From the NCBI RefSeq assembly GCF_913776295.1, contig NZ_CAJYOJ010000066.1, forward strand, positions 1 to 64,000: a stretch of 64,000 nt of DNA, read 5' to 3'. This DNA comes from an uncultured Pedobacter sp. (GTDB lineage Bacteria > Bacteroidota > Bacteroidia > Sphingobacteriales > Sphingobacteriaceae). Shown in pieces: positions 43,558-53,750 of this stretch (positions are counted from its first letter, which is position 1; each line of letters opens with the position of its first letter). The notes under the pieces were generated by a model. The model made no database searches. It had not been told where the DNA came from and saw only the letters and a program-made list of their open reading frames with translations. The position numbers and the translations under genes are program-made.

Positions 43558-45501
43558 TTATTTTATAAAGATTACCAGTTGTTTGTTGATTAGATAGCGG
43601 AGTTGTTCGGTCAATTTATTCTTCAATAGTGCTTTATCTCCAATCTCAAATTCTTTTATTAATTGTTTTAATAGGGAAGAAAACTTTGTTTCCTTTAATA
43701 AATATTTTAGAATTATGCCACAGAATTTGGTAGGATGATATTCTTCAACTCGGTCATTACCTGCCCATAGTACAGCCTGATATTCAGCTGGGCCACTATC
43801 CGTATTCTCGAACCATATCGCTTGTTCACTTTCACTCCAATCCCATTCTGTTTTCCTTATGTGAACGTGTCCGCTTAGCTGGAATTTTAATTTTTCAAAA
43901 TCAGCGGTTGGAATTTCGTTGAGCATTAGTAGCTGATCTTTGAAAAAACTCCGTTTTTGTTCCCTGTAAATATTATAATCAGGTGTGATTTCCATCATTA
44001 CTTTTTGGAATTCAAATTGAAAGATATCTGACAATCTATCTTTAAGGTTTTCTGGTACCGCTTTTACCACTTGCTCTAAATACTTTGAGAGGCTGATGAT
44101 ATCATTGCTCCGTTCACCATACCACAAATCTCCTAAACCTACCTGTGCGTGTTCCAGTAAAGACAAAGTACGCCGGTAGAACTTTCCGTAGATACGTTGC
44201 TTTATTTCATTAATTTGCAATCCTTGCTTTTTATAAGGTCGTGAAGGCGCAGTTATGAGTGGTAGCAAGATGGAATCCGTTTGATCGTTTAAAAGTTGAA
44301 GGTACATATATCCGATTCCGGCAGTTCCTAACAGTAATGATGGATCATCTTTATCGGTGAACCAAGCCGATGCATACTTTCCAATATTATCTTTATGTTC
44401 CAGGCTTTTCTCGGCAAGGAAATATGCGTGGACTTTTAATTCAGGCCTATTAAAAGTTTTGGCACCTGTTAGAAATAATTCCATCCAAGAACCAGCGCCT
44501 GTGCTGATCGTAAAATTCGAAAACTCAGCTTTACCGTAAATATCATCCTGAGTGAGCTTTAAGCATTGTTTTGCTTTATCAAGCAAATAATTTTTTTCGA
44601 GCTGTCTTCCTGCGTTTAACCTCACTAAACCCATCCCCGTTATACCGTGGGCCCAGGCGTTTACATCTCTTTTGTGCTTTAGATAAAAAGACAAATTTTT
44701 TCCCGGCTTTTCATTAACGCCACTATGCTCCGGATATAAACGCATATCAATCCAAGAATGCAAGTATTCACTATAATATTCATCCTCAAAATATAGTGCT
44801 TTCTCAGCAATCCAAATAAGACCGGGAATTTGAAGTGAATTAGCAATCTCAATAAAAACGTGTGCTATTCCGGATGCTCCGTGTGTGACTCCAGTAAGAC
44901 TATCAATAGCATTAGAAAAATACCCCCACTTTAGCCCAGTTCTGGAAATCCTTGCTTTATCAATTAACCTGCTAAGTAACAGGTCAACCATATCGCCAGT
45001 TTCAGTGCTGCCAGAATATAAATGGAGATAGGAAATTACAAACAGGTTACCAGCATTGCCACTCAAAAAATCATCAATGGTCACTTTATCTATAATGCCA
45101 TCTTTGATATCATAGAACAAATCTTCAGCAGATTTTAAATGCTCACTTTTTCCACTGATCTCAAAGAGTTTTATAAATGCGTAGATGACACCTGTTGCAC
45201 CGGTATAAAATGTATAGTATTTAACCGATGAGGATTGAACGTATGCTTTGCACCAACTCAGACTTTCTTCTGCAGCTTTCAGATATTTTTCATCTTTCGA
45301 ATATTGGTACAAGGAAATAAAGAACAATGATATTCCAGCAACACCATTGTAGATTTCCTCATTTACCTGCTGATAAGCTTCTCCGTATGGTTCCCTATCC
45401 AGCGTATGCCAATAAATCCCATTTTCATTCCGTTGAGAACGGTGTAACAATTCATTAGCAATCCGTATGACCTCTCTGTGAAGTTGCTGTTTTAATTCCA
45501 T
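43558..45501 (-). CDS. LanC-like cyclase without zinc ligands, with C-terminal extension
   Basis: 647 aa. Residues ~1-405 form the LanC toroid: THGASGIAHV (H207, G208; NisC H212 region), DVNAWAHGITGMGLVRL (W283-A284-H285-G286, where cyclases have W-C-H/Y-G), TISTGAGSWMELFL (S333-T334-G335, where cyclases have C-H-G), and LLLGTAGIGYMYLQL. All three zinc ligands (Cys, Cys, His) are therefore replaced. Residues ~415-647 are an extra domain ending in a helical, winged-helix-like stretch (FSSLLKQLIKEFEIGDKALL...YLINKQLVIF), perhaps an RRE/PqqD-type leader binder. It overlaps the elimination-domain gene by 47 bp. Confidence 0.85.
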   Translation of the reverse strand: MELKQQLHREVIRIANELLHRSQRNENGIYWHTLDREPYGEAYQQVNEEIYNGVAGISLFFISLYQYSKDEKYLKAAEESLSWCKAYVQSSSVKYYTFYTGATGVIYAFIKLFEISGKSEHLKSAEDLFYDIKDGIIDKVTIDDFLSGNAGNLFVISYLHLYSGSTETGDMVDLLLSRLIDKARISRTGLKWGYFSNAIDSLTGVTHGASGIAHVFIEIANSLQIPGLIWIAEKALYFEDEYYSEYLHSWIDMRLYPEHSGVNEKPGKNLSFYLKHKRDVNAWAHGITGMGLVRLNAGRQLEKNYLLDKAKQCLKLTQDDIYGKAEFSNFTISTGAGSWMELFLTGAKTFNRPELKVHAYFLAEKSLEHKDNIGKYASAWFTDKDDPSLLLGTAGIGYMYLQLLNDQTDSILLPLITAPSRPYKKQGLQINEIKQRIYGKFYRRTLSLLEHAQVGLGDLWYGERSNDIISLSKYLEQVVKAVPENLKDRLSDIFQFEFQKVMMEITPDYNIYREQKRSFFKDQLLMLNEIPTADFEKLKFQLSGHVHIRKTEWDWSESEQAIWFENTDSGPAEYQAVLWAGNDRVEEYHPTKFCGIILKYLLKETKFSSLLKQLIKEFEIGDKALLKNKLTEQLRYLINKQLVIFIK

Positions 45502-46381
45502 TCCTTATTGTTTCAAGCGTTCTGCGTAATAGATAAATGATGTATGACTCATCAATGTTGCGGATGCTAAGACGATTGTTATTCATATGGATAAAGCTTC
45601 TTACGATATCCAATCTGGAAGAAAGATCAAGATTTACATTCTCGTAATCATATCGCTGTTGCAAACAAGACAAATAGTAGGTTGATGCTGTCTCATCATT
45701 GAACGTTTCCATTTTTAATTCATTCCAGATCAGCTCTACTGCAGGGACGAGATCATCGGTATATTCTTGAAACTTCTCTTCGAAATGATGAATAAAATAG
45801 CTCCGTTGGGTGGGAATATCCTTTGTCATATCGTATAGAACAAACAGCCAATCTTCAACAAAATCATTACAAAGCTGTATCATTTCTCCAATCTTTAGCT
45901 TTAAGCCAGTCATTAATATCAAATTTATTTTGATGGCCATTGATAATGATGATTGACGTTGCTTGTCTTTAAGAAGATTGATGACAAATTCAGAAGAGCA
46001 TTCAAATTGTTTTTCGGCTATAGCAATCACCTCGCTGCCACCATACCTTTCAATTTCCGGCAAATAAGGGCTATACCGAATGTAAACACTGTCCGCAGTG
46101 GCAAGGTTTCTATTTTCTCGATCATTTAAAAAGCACTTATAAGTATTTTCCAGTCCAGACTTCCAGGTCGCCACCATATCAGCTGGCACCTTCAACCGAA
46201 GCCTCATATGATAGCCTGATTCATAATAGTGGATGAAGAAATATCGATGTAATTCATATCTTGATCGCATCTCATTGATAAATTTGGCGACACATTCTAT
46301 CAATAAGTCTTTGATTATGTCATTATAATAGATATATGCTGAGATCCATACCTGATTTTTAGCATCTTTATTTGTATTCAT
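45455..46381 (-). CDS. LanB elimination-domain protein (thiopeptide-type biosynthesis domain)
   Basis: 308 aa. The N-terminal motif VWISAYIYYNDIIKDLL and FFIHYYESGYHMRLRLKVP match the SpaB_C/thiopeptide-type biosynthesis domain; RYGGSEVIAIAEKQFECSSEF is the second family landmark. In class I dehydratases this domain removes glutamate from glutamylated Ser/Thr to give dehydroamino acids. Here it is separate from the glutamylation protein, as in pinensin and thiopeptide systems. Overlaps the LanB gene by 14 bp and the LanC gene by 47 bp. Confidence 0.9.
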   Translation of the reverse strand: MNTNKDAKNQVWISAYIYYNDIIKDLLIECVAKFINEMRSRYELHRYFFIHYYESGYHMRLRLKVPADMVATWKSGLENTYKCFLNDRENRNLATADSVYIRYSPYLPEIERYGGSEVIAIAEKQFECSSEFVINLLKDKQRQSSLSMAIKINLILMTGLKLKIGEMIQLCNDFVEDWLFVLYDMTKDIPTQRSYFIHHFEEKFQEYTDDLVPAVELIWNELKMETFNDETASTYYLSCLQQRYDYENVNLDLSSRLDIVRSFIHMNNNRLSIRNIDESYIIYLLRRTLETIRNGIKTATSQRGHTDC

Positions 46382-49067
46382 ACCACTGTATTAGCGTTTC
46401 ATTTATTGGATTTTTATTTAGATGGTCAGTTGAGGGCAGCATTTCTTCCAGGAAAATGTGATCCCCGGCTTTGCGTAGCAGTTTAGACCAAAGTGCTACA
46501 ATTAAAGGTGTTTCAAAGCAAATATATTGCGGTTTATAATCATCTGAATTGCCAATTGTCGTATCATCTGCCCTTAGTTTGATATAAAGAAAAATTTCAG
46601 CAGGAATGTGATGTAATGTCCGCCATTCGTTTAATTCCATAAAATAAGCTGCATCATCCTGCTGATCTTTTTTCTTCGGAATTGACCTCGTACGAATGGT
46701 CCAACTTTTCCTCTTGAGTATGAGGAGATCTTCGTAAACCAATCGGGGCATAAAATAAACTTCTCTTTCCTCAAATTTGTCTTCACTGCCATATAAGAGA
46801 TCTTGGACAGCTTGTCGTATCGGATTAAAATTAATGCTGCCTTGTACAGAAAAATTGGATAATAGTTGATAGAGTTTGGACCGCTGTGAAACAGATTGGA
46901 GGCACATATCGTAAGGTATAATCTGCTTGCCTGAGATCTTGTCACGTAAGCACAACTGTCCGGTCGCTTTACATATGTATACCATAATTCTTTTAGCATC
47001 GATTTGTTGCTCTATCGGCAGTGCAGTATATCCATTCGGGATTTTAAGTTCGTAAGGCAGCAATGGAGGATGAATATTGGCGTTGAAAAAGGATGCATCT
47101 GATAATTCCATCATCATTACCCCATCATTTAATGTTTTGTTCAATTCACGTTGTTGAGCAGTCACTTCCTCATCAAATAGATGAAGAAAACGACCTGATG
47201 CCCGTCCCATTCCCGGACATACGCTGTTGATCACTGCTTTTAACTTTTTGCGATCAACATATAATTGGGTAAACATTCCAAAAGAAATATTTTGGGCCGG
47301 TTGAGACTCATCATTGGTAAACTCCTCAAAGCAATGCCTGGTTAAACAGATTTCGTCTTTTTGACTATTAACTATGTTTTGCAACTTTTCTTTCAGCACT
47401 GCAAAAAAATCATTGTATTTAGATTTTTGTATTTGATCAATTTCACCAAAACCTGGCTGTATCTTTTGTTTACTTTCCTGCTGGTTTTTTTCATTAATGG
47501 CATAATCACGATAAAAGTCAAGCAAGCTAATTTCCTTCTCCAAGCCATAGGTTTCAATAAAGAATTCACAAATTTGCTGCAGCTTTGAAACTTTGCTGAA
47601 AGGTTTAAGGTAATTGCCAAGCTCACTAATTAACTCTACTATTGCTTTAATAGAAATTTCATCTACTATAGCAATTTCAGGAGTGTAAGTATCTTCGAGT
47701 ACAATATTTTCTGTAGTAATTGATGATAATAAATAAGGAAGCCTTTTAAACTTGTTGTTTTCAAAATTCTGTTGGAATTGCTTTTTGTATGCCTGTCGAT
47801 CAAATCCCTTCAGTCCAAGGCATTCCAAAAAATCATCAAAAATCTTTTCAGATCTATCTACCATATGCTGTAAAATCATATGGCGTGGTGATGCCGCTGA
47901 GGTTTCATACAACAGGTAATTCAGCCGCTGATCCTTTAAATATTTTATCACATCGCTTATTAAATATGATGGCGACTCGTAATTTTTCAACGCTTCAATC
48001 AACGCTGTATCCCAGTCCGGTAAAAGCGGCGAGACTTTAAAGTCAAATTCAAGCAAGCCTACCTCAACTAGTTTTAGCAGATATTCTTTAATCTCAGTTG
48101 GAGTGGCATCTATGTCATTTCCCAGAATTCCAACTAACTCATTCAGTCTATAATCTTTATTTTCAGTGTCGCGGATTTCTAATAACCTATTAATAACAGG
48201 ATTGACATCAACGGTCTGAAAAGATTCCAGGTTATGGAAATTTATTAAAAAGCTGACCTTATTGTCTTTTAAATCTATTGTTGGATTAAAATTGATGAAA
48301 ACCGAATCATTGATATCTGGATGAGCCGATACAAGATTTTTGATATGTTCCAATACGCGGTTGTTCAATCTTAAACGACTTAATATTTTACATTCGGCAG
48401 GAAGTTGAAGTAATACACCTGACGGAAAAATTTTACCCAATCCAATATGTGTGAACGTGCTGAAAGGAGAAGTTTTGTAATACATTCTGGTGAGATATCT
48501 CAAAAGACTGTACTCAATTTTAAAATCCTTTTTTGTTAATTTTTCAATTGGTTTATTTACAAATTGAATGACTTCATTATAAAGATCATTGCTTGAAAGC
48601 CGAATACCTTTTAAGAAGAGTTCATCTGATGAAATTTTACGAAGAGCTTTATGATTATTTAGCTGATGCTTGTCAAAATATTCCTTCCAGCTGGCCATAG
48701 CAGCTTTCCTGGTTTCCCTCAATGAACTGTAACGATGTAAAAGGTTAGTTTCAATATTAGATTTGATCGCTAATATTTCACCAATATTTGGAACGTCGCG
48801 ATCATTAAATACATCCCTTTTAAGATTGATCAGCAACTGCTTTTCTAAAACCACATCGGTTCTTGAAACCTCGTGAAATAAATAGTCACATAATAGTTCT
48901 TTTACAACTTTAATCTCGGTGTTTAACGATGTAAAATGCGATGAAATGGAAATCCAACTTTTTAATTTAAGCTGCTCGAATTGCGAATGGTCACCCGATG
49001 CATATCTGAAAAATACATATGGATAAAGAAGGAGCCTGCTATTTGATTGCGTTTTTTCTGTATTCAT
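46368..49067 (-). CDS. LanB glutamylation protein (lantibiotic dehydratase N-terminal domain)
   Basis: 899 aa, the usual length of a stand-alone LanB N-terminal protein. Landmarks: LLLYPYVFFRYASG at the start, RYLTRMYYKTSPFSTFTHIGLG (~residue 200), LLPYELKIPNGYTA, and YFMPRLVYEDLLILKRKSW with PAEIFLYIKLR near the C-terminus. The protein transfers glutamate from Glu-tRNA to precursor Ser/Thr and contains an internal leader-binding RRE. It starts 6 bp after the exporter stop in the minus-strand operon. Confidence 0.92.
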   Translation of the reverse strand: MNTEKTQSNSRLLLYPYVFFRYASGDHSQFEQLKLKSWISISSHFTSLNTEIKVVKELLCDYLFHEVSRTDVVLEKQLLINLKRDVFNDRDVPNIGEILAIKSNIETNLLHRYSSLRETRKAAMASWKEYFDKHQLNNHKALRKISSDELFLKGIRLSSNDLYNEVIQFVNKPIEKLTKKDFKIEYSLLRYLTRMYYKTSPFSTFTHIGLGKIFPSGVLLQLPAECKILSRLRLNNRVLEHIKNLVSAHPDINDSVFINFNPTIDLKDNKVSFLINFHNLESFQTVDVNPVINRLLEIRDTENKDYRLNELVGILGNDIDATPTEIKEYLLKLVEVGLLEFDFKVSPLLPDWDTALIEALKNYESPSYLISDVIKYLKDQRLNYLLYETSAASPRHMILQHMVDRSEKIFDDFLECLGLKGFDRQAYKKQFQQNFENNKFKRLPYLLSSITTENIVLEDTYTPEIAIVDEISIKAIVELISELGNYLKPFSKVSKLQQICEFFIETYGLEKEISLLDFYRDYAINEKNQQESKQKIQPGFGEIDQIQKSKYNDFFAVLKEKLQNIVNSQKDEICLTRHCFEEFTNDESQPAQNISFGMFTQLYVDRKKLKAVINSVCPGMGRASGRFLHLFDEEVTAQQRELNKTLNDGVMMMELSDASFFNANIHPPLLPYELKIPNGYTALPIEQQIDAKRIMVYICKATGQLCLRDKISGKQIIPYDMCLQSVSQRSKLYQLLSNFSVQGSINFNPIRQAVQDLLYGSEDKFEEREVYFMPRLVYEDLLILKRKSWTIRTRSIPKKKDQQDDAAYFMELNEWRTLHHIPAEIFLYIKLRADDTTIGNSDDYKPQYICFETPLIVALWSKLLRKAGDHIFLEEMLPSTDHLNKNPINETLIQWYEYK

Positions 49068-49073
49068 TAATTT

Positions 49074-51260
49074 CTATTTACCCAATTCGAGTTGATTTTT
49101 GATAAGTGTGTAATATGGTCCCTTAGCCAAAGCCAAATCTTTGTGCGAACCTTGTTCGAGAATTCGCCCTTTATCCAAAACCACAATGTTATCTGCATTT
49201 CGCACGGTACTTAATCGATGAGCAACGACCACTACGGTTCTACCCACAAAAAATTCATCGAGATTTTCCTGTATAACCTTTTCATTATTTGCATCCAGAG
49301 AATTAGTGGCTTCGTCCATAAAAACGAAATCAGGGTTTTTATATATAAGCCTAGCGATAAGGATTCGCTGCTTCTGGCCTTCACTCAAACCGTGGCCATC
49401 TTTACCAATGATCGTATTAAACCCAAATGGAAGGCTTTCAATAAATGATAGCATATTTGACATTTTACACGCACGTATTAATCTTTCGTGGTCAATAGCA
49501 TCAAATCCTACCGTCACATTATTGGATATAGTATCGGCAAAGATGAATCCGTCCTGCATCACTACACCACACCGCTTTCTCCATTCTGAAGCATTGATAG
49601 AATCCAAGTCAGTTTCGCCCAAAAGAATATTTCCTGAAAAAGGGCTGTAGAATTTTAGGAGCAACTTTAGGAGTGTTGTTTTTCCACTGCCACTCATTCC
49701 AACAATTGCCGTGGTTTTACCATATGGGATTTTCAGGGACAAGTCATCGAACAATAATGGAGTTTCAGGAGCGCCATACCTAAAGGAAATTTTACTTAAT
49801 CTAAGAGACTGTCTCTTAACTTTTTTAAATTCCTGCTTAGCATCATCTTCGTCAGCTTCAAGAAATATTTCATTCATTCTTCGCATACTAAAATCTGCAT
49901 TTTGGTAGGTCCGGATAAATTCTGTAAACTGAAAAATGGGTGTATTTAATTGTCCGGCAATAAAAGAGATCGATAACATCATACCCATTGACATTTCTCC
50001 CGAAACAACTGCCGAGGCGGCCAGGTAGGTAATCAAAACATTTTTTATTTCGTTCACCAATTGGGTCCCGTTCTGTATGCGTTGATCCAGCTTCAGGCTT
50101 TTTAGCTTAATTGCATAAGCATTTCGCTGCTGTTGTTCAAAATGTGTGGTTTTTTGATTTTCACAGCCTGTAAGTTTGATTTCCTGTATAGCAGAGATAC
50201 TCTCTACCAGCATCAGTTGATTGGCTGACGATTGTCTGAACAGTTTATAGTCTATAATTTTTCGTTGTTGAGAATTGACCAAAATCCAGCAAAGCATTAT
50301 CGCACTGCCAACTAAAAAAGTGCAAAAAATAGGCATATTGTAATAAGCCAGCACACTTCCAAAAACCAGAAAGCTGATAATGGCTAACAAGATGTTGACC
50401 AGGGATTCCGTAAAAAACTGTTCAACTTTCTGATTATCCTGCATCCTTTGGATATTGTCGCCAATATTTCTGGTATCAAAAAAAGTGAAAGGGAGTTTCA
50501 GCAGTTTCGATAAAAAGCTAGTGCGCGTTTCAATACTGATCTCAGTACCTATGCCAAAAAGTAACCTGGCCCTGATCACATCCATCGCTATCCGGCCGAA
50601 AACCAATAACAATTGAGCAAGTGCCAATAACTTTATCAATGAAAGGCTTTTACCATTTATTCCTTTATCGACAATAGCCTGTGTTATAAAAGGAAGAATT
50701 AGGGTGAGGCTGGAACCGATTAATAGCGTAAGTACGGTAAATAACAGTTTCCTTTGATGTGCTTTAAGAAGCTGCCACGAATGAGCCAAGCCAATTTTAG
50801 GCTCTTTTTGTGAAACAGTATCGTAAAAGATTGAGGTTGGCTCTATAATTATAGCTCTGCCCTCATTTGTGCCCAGTTCTGATTGCCAATGGTTCAAGAA
50901 CTCACTAACCTCATACCTGATTTTACCAATTGCGGGATCAGCTACCCAAATTCCATTTTGACTTACCTGATAAAGAACAACGAAATGCTTTTTGTCCCAA
51001 TGTAAAATACAGGGCAACTGTACTTTTTCTTTTAAGGTGTCCAAATCAATTTCAACGGGAAGTGCCTTAAAACCCATCTTTTCAAGTGCTCCTTTTAATG
51101 AACTGAAACTAACACCTGCTTTGTCGATATGGCAAAGATTTCTAAGCCAATAGATGGAGTGGCTTTTTCCAAAATGTGCTGCCACCATACGCAGGCAGGT
51201 TGGCCCACAATCCATCGAATCCAACTGACGGTAAAAAGGAAAAGTTGTTCGTATGGCCAT
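49074..51260 (-). CDS. C39 peptidase-containing ABC exporter (LanT type)
   Basis: 728 aa. Peptidase C39 domain at residues 1-150: FYRQLDSMDCGPTCLRMVAA (catalytic Cys), KKHFVVLYQV (His) and VADPAIG (Asp). Then a six-helix transmembrane domain (~170-450) and an ABC domain: GMSGSGKTTLLKLLL, LSEGQKQRILIARLIY and VFMDEATNSLDA. It removes GG leaders and exports the core, so it fits the QRLAGG site of the precursor at 43310. Lies 3 bp after the receptor stop. Confidence 0.93.
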   Translation of the reverse strand: MAIRTTFPFYRQLDSMDCGPTCLRMVAAHFGKSHSIYWLRNLCHIDKAGVSFSSLKGALEKMGFKALPVEIDLDTLKEKVQLPCILHWDKKHFVVLYQVSQNGIWVADPAIGKIRYEVSEFLNHWQSELGTNEGRAIIIEPTSIFYDTVSQKEPKIGLAHSWQLLKAHQRKLLFTVLTLLIGSSLTLILPFITQAIVDKGINGKSLSLIKLLALAQLLLVFGRIAMDVIRARLLFGIGTEISIETRTSFLSKLLKLPFTFFDTRNIGDNIQRMQDNQKVEQFFTESLVNILLAIISFLVFGSVLAYYNMPIFCTFLVGSAIMLCWILVNSQQRKIIDYKLFRQSSANQLMLVESISAIQEIKLTGCENQKTTHFEQQQRNAYAIKLKSLKLDQRIQNGTQLVNEIKNVLITYLAASAVVSGEMSMGMMLSISFIAGQLNTPIFQFTEFIRTYQNADFSMRRMNEIFLEADEDDAKQEFKKVKRQSLRLSKISFRYGAPETPLLFDDLSLKIPYGKTTAIVGMSGSGKTTLLKLLLKFYSPFSGNILLGETDLDSINASEWRKRCGVVMQDGFIFADTISNNVTVGFDAIDHERLIRACKMSNMLSFIESLPFGFNTIIGKDGHGLSEGQKQRILIARLIYKNPDFVFMDEATNSLDANNEKVIQENLDEFFVGRTVVVVAHRLSTVRNADNIVVLDKGRILEQGSHKDLALAKGPYYTLIKNQLELGK

Positions 51261-51263
51261 AGG

Positions 51264-53669
51264 TTAATTACTTATCAGGTCATCATTCTTAATGCCCCGG
51301 TCGTTTTTCCTGATAGATGATTTAAGGTTGTTGATATTGTAGTTAAGCGATAGACTGAATGAGCGATAAAAGCGCTGTGTATTTCGTTCCTGGATAAAAT
51401 CAATGCCATTTGTTTTTGCTAATACATACCGGTATTTACTGAAAGGGTTGTTTGCAGTTGCGGCAACCGTAAATTTCTTTTGGAATAGATTTCTTGAAAC
51501 CCTGAAAGTACTTGCGATATACCCGTTACTTGATCCTTGAAGAAATATATCCCTTCCCCTGAGCGTTGAGGCAAGGCTAAAGCGCCAATTTTCTTTGAAA
51601 TCATAACTCACATTTCCGTAGGCATATCCTTGTAATCCACTATTGGTAAACGAGTAATTATTATAAGTCCCTTTCAACCATACATAATTCAATTCACTAT
51701 TCAACGTAACAGAAAGCGCCTTAGTGAAAGGATAACTTACACTAAGGTTTAACGATAATCCCCTGTCTTTTCCAAGATTTTCGAAACTGGTGTAAGCGAT
51801 ACTATCAACCAAGGTGGTAACTGTCTGAATGGTATTGTTAGAGAAGGAATAACTGCTACTAATATTGATGTTCGCTTTACCGTACCGGCTATAGCTTAAT
51901 TCAAGATTATTCTTTAAAACAGCTTTCAAGTCCGGATTGCCAGATGAAGCGAAAGCTGGATTGGCACGATTAACAAATGGATTGAGCTGACCTATCCCTG
52001 GTCTGTTGATTCGCTGTGTAAACCCAAAGTTCAATGCTCCCTGTTTTAACCTATGTTGAATGGATATTACCGGTATCAGGTTGGTATATGAGGTATTCAG
52101 GCTTTGTTGCTGTGTTACAAAATCGCCATTTACTATGGTATGCTCCAATCGAAGTCCCGTTTTCAGTTCAATTGATTTAATCTTAAAACGCCAGGATTGG
52201 TATAAGCTGAATATATTCTGACTATAAGTGAATTCATCATCCGGTTGTAGATAACTGTTAGTAGAACCGTTTATAGGTGCTAACAATCCAGTTGTAAAAT
52301 CGCTGGTGTTGTTACGAAATATAGCTTTTCCACCACCTTCAAATGTAAATTTAGATACCGGATGAACATAGTCTGCCTGAAATGTCTGCTCGGTTAAACT
52401 GGCCTGATTTTTTTGCCAGTAATCACTCATTGTATAATTCTGCTTATTGGTAAAATAAACATCATTGGTCTGTCTTTCAGGAGCGTGCTGATATTGATAA
52501 GAAAGCGTTAGTAACCGGTCTTTTTTATTCTTAAACCCCTTTTGATAATTAACATCGAGATTAAGCCCACTTTCTCTCTGCGGATTAAGGTTACGTGCCT
52601 GATAGCTTTGAAATAATTGTTGCTGGTCATTTAAAGAGAGTGCAGAAATTAATGTTTGATCATCATACCTGGTATTCGTAAAATTAATGGAAGCGGTAAG
52701 TAGATTTAATGTATCAATATCATAGCTAAGTTCAACGCTTTCGGTAAAATAGCTTCCTTTAAAGGAATAGTCACCAGATTGGGAAAAACTGGATTGATAT
52801 GGTGAAAATGTTTGTCTCCAGACACTTTTCTGCAAATGACGTTCAAAATCCTGAAATAAGTAAGCTCGCCCAGTGATGCCAAATTTGCCTTTTTTGCCCG
52901 AAAGTGTAAGATTTTCGCCAGTACCAACTGTGTTGTTATAGTTAATACCTATTGATGCGCTATAACCATCAACCAGTTTTTTGTTTAGGACAATATTTAT
53001 GATCCCTGCAAGCCCCTCAGCATCATATTTGGCTGGTGGTGTAGTGATGACCTCAATTTGTTTAACAGAACTGGCTGGCATAGCCCTCAATGCTTCTTTA
53101 GGGTTATTGACAAACATCGCCGACGGACGGCCATTAATAAATATCCGGTAACTGCCGCTACCTTTTAGCAAAACATTTTCTTCGCCATCCAATGAAAGGA
53201 GCGGAACTTTGGACATCATTTCCAATACATTTAAAACCTTATGATCCTTATCGGCTTGGATGTCATATATTAAACGGTCTATTTCTTGCCTAATCTTTGG
53301 CCGATTACCAGTTACAATTACTTCATCTAATTTTTTTGACTTTCGGGGGAGGTATATGGTGTCCAGATTGAACGTTTTGGTGGATTTTAGCCAATCCTTA
53401 TGCACCGTTATTGTTTTTTGTTCATAACCAATACAGCTAATGGTTAAAATGTAATCATAACGAGGTGAGACCTCAAATGTAAAATACCCGCTTGTATCTG
53501 TTAAGGTTGACTTTTTAACATCGAAACCAACCGCCGAAAAGCTAACTGATACTAATGGAATAAAATGTTTGGTTGATGAATCGGCTACTTTCCCAACTAA
53601 TGATATGCTGGCTTGCCCATAACAAAAAACGGCAGAAAAAATAAAAATGAGCACTAAAAATCTTCTCAT
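51264..53669 (-). CDS. Outer-membrane beta-barrel receptor heading the lanthipeptide operon
   Basis: 801 aa with signal peptide (MRRFLVLIFIFSAVFCYGQ), carboxypeptidase-regulatory-like domain (SLVGKVADSSTKHFIPLVSV), plug (LDEVIVTGNRPKIRQEIDRL, YRIFINGRPSAMF, IEVITTPPAKYDAEGLAGII) and OMP_b-brl_3-type barrel. Same family as the 27512-29941 product. First gene of the operon receptor-exporter-LanB-elimination-LanC, behind operators at 53751 and 53884. It may let the finished peptide cross the outer membrane, in either direction, or serve in self-recognition. Confidence 0.85.
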   Translation of the reverse strand: MRRFLVLIFIFSAVFCYGQASISLVGKVADSSTKHFIPLVSVSFSAVGFDVKKSTLTDTSGYFTFEVSPRYDYILTISCIGYEQKTITVHKDWLKSTKTFNLDTIYLPRKSKKLDEVIVTGNRPKIRQEIDRLIYDIQADKDHKVLNVLEMMSKVPLLSLDGEENVLLKGSGSYRIFINGRPSAMFVNNPKEALRAMPASSVKQIEVITTPPAKYDAEGLAGIINIVLNKKLVDGYSASIGINYNNTVGTGENLTLSGKKGKFGITGRAYLFQDFERHLQKSVWRQTFSPYQSSFSQSGDYSFKGSYFTESVELSYDIDTLNLLTASINFTNTRYDDQTLISALSLNDQQQLFQSYQARNLNPQRESGLNLDVNYQKGFKNKKDRLLTLSYQYQHAPERQTNDVYFTNKQNYTMSDYWQKNQASLTEQTFQADYVHPVSKFTFEGGGKAIFRNNTSDFTTGLLAPINGSTNSYLQPDDEFTYSQNIFSLYQSWRFKIKSIELKTGLRLEHTIVNGDFVTQQQSLNTSYTNLIPVISIQHRLKQGALNFGFTQRINRPGIGQLNPFVNRANPAFASSGNPDLKAVLKNNLELSYSRYGKANINISSSYSFSNNTIQTVTTLVDSIAYTSFENLGKDRGLSLNLSVSYPFTKALSVTLNSELNYVWLKGTYNNYSFTNSGLQGYAYGNVSYDFKENWRFSLASTLRGRDIFLQGSSNGYIASTFRVSRNLFQKKFTVAATANNPFSKYRYVLAKTNGIDFIQERNTQRFYRSFSLSLNYNINNLKSSIRKNDRGIKNDDLISN

Positions 53670-53750
53670 ATTTCAAGTAAGAAGTTCATAAAAATTTAAG
53701 CTGTTCACCGTACACTTGAATCGGTAGATCGACAGTACGGCTAAAATTAC

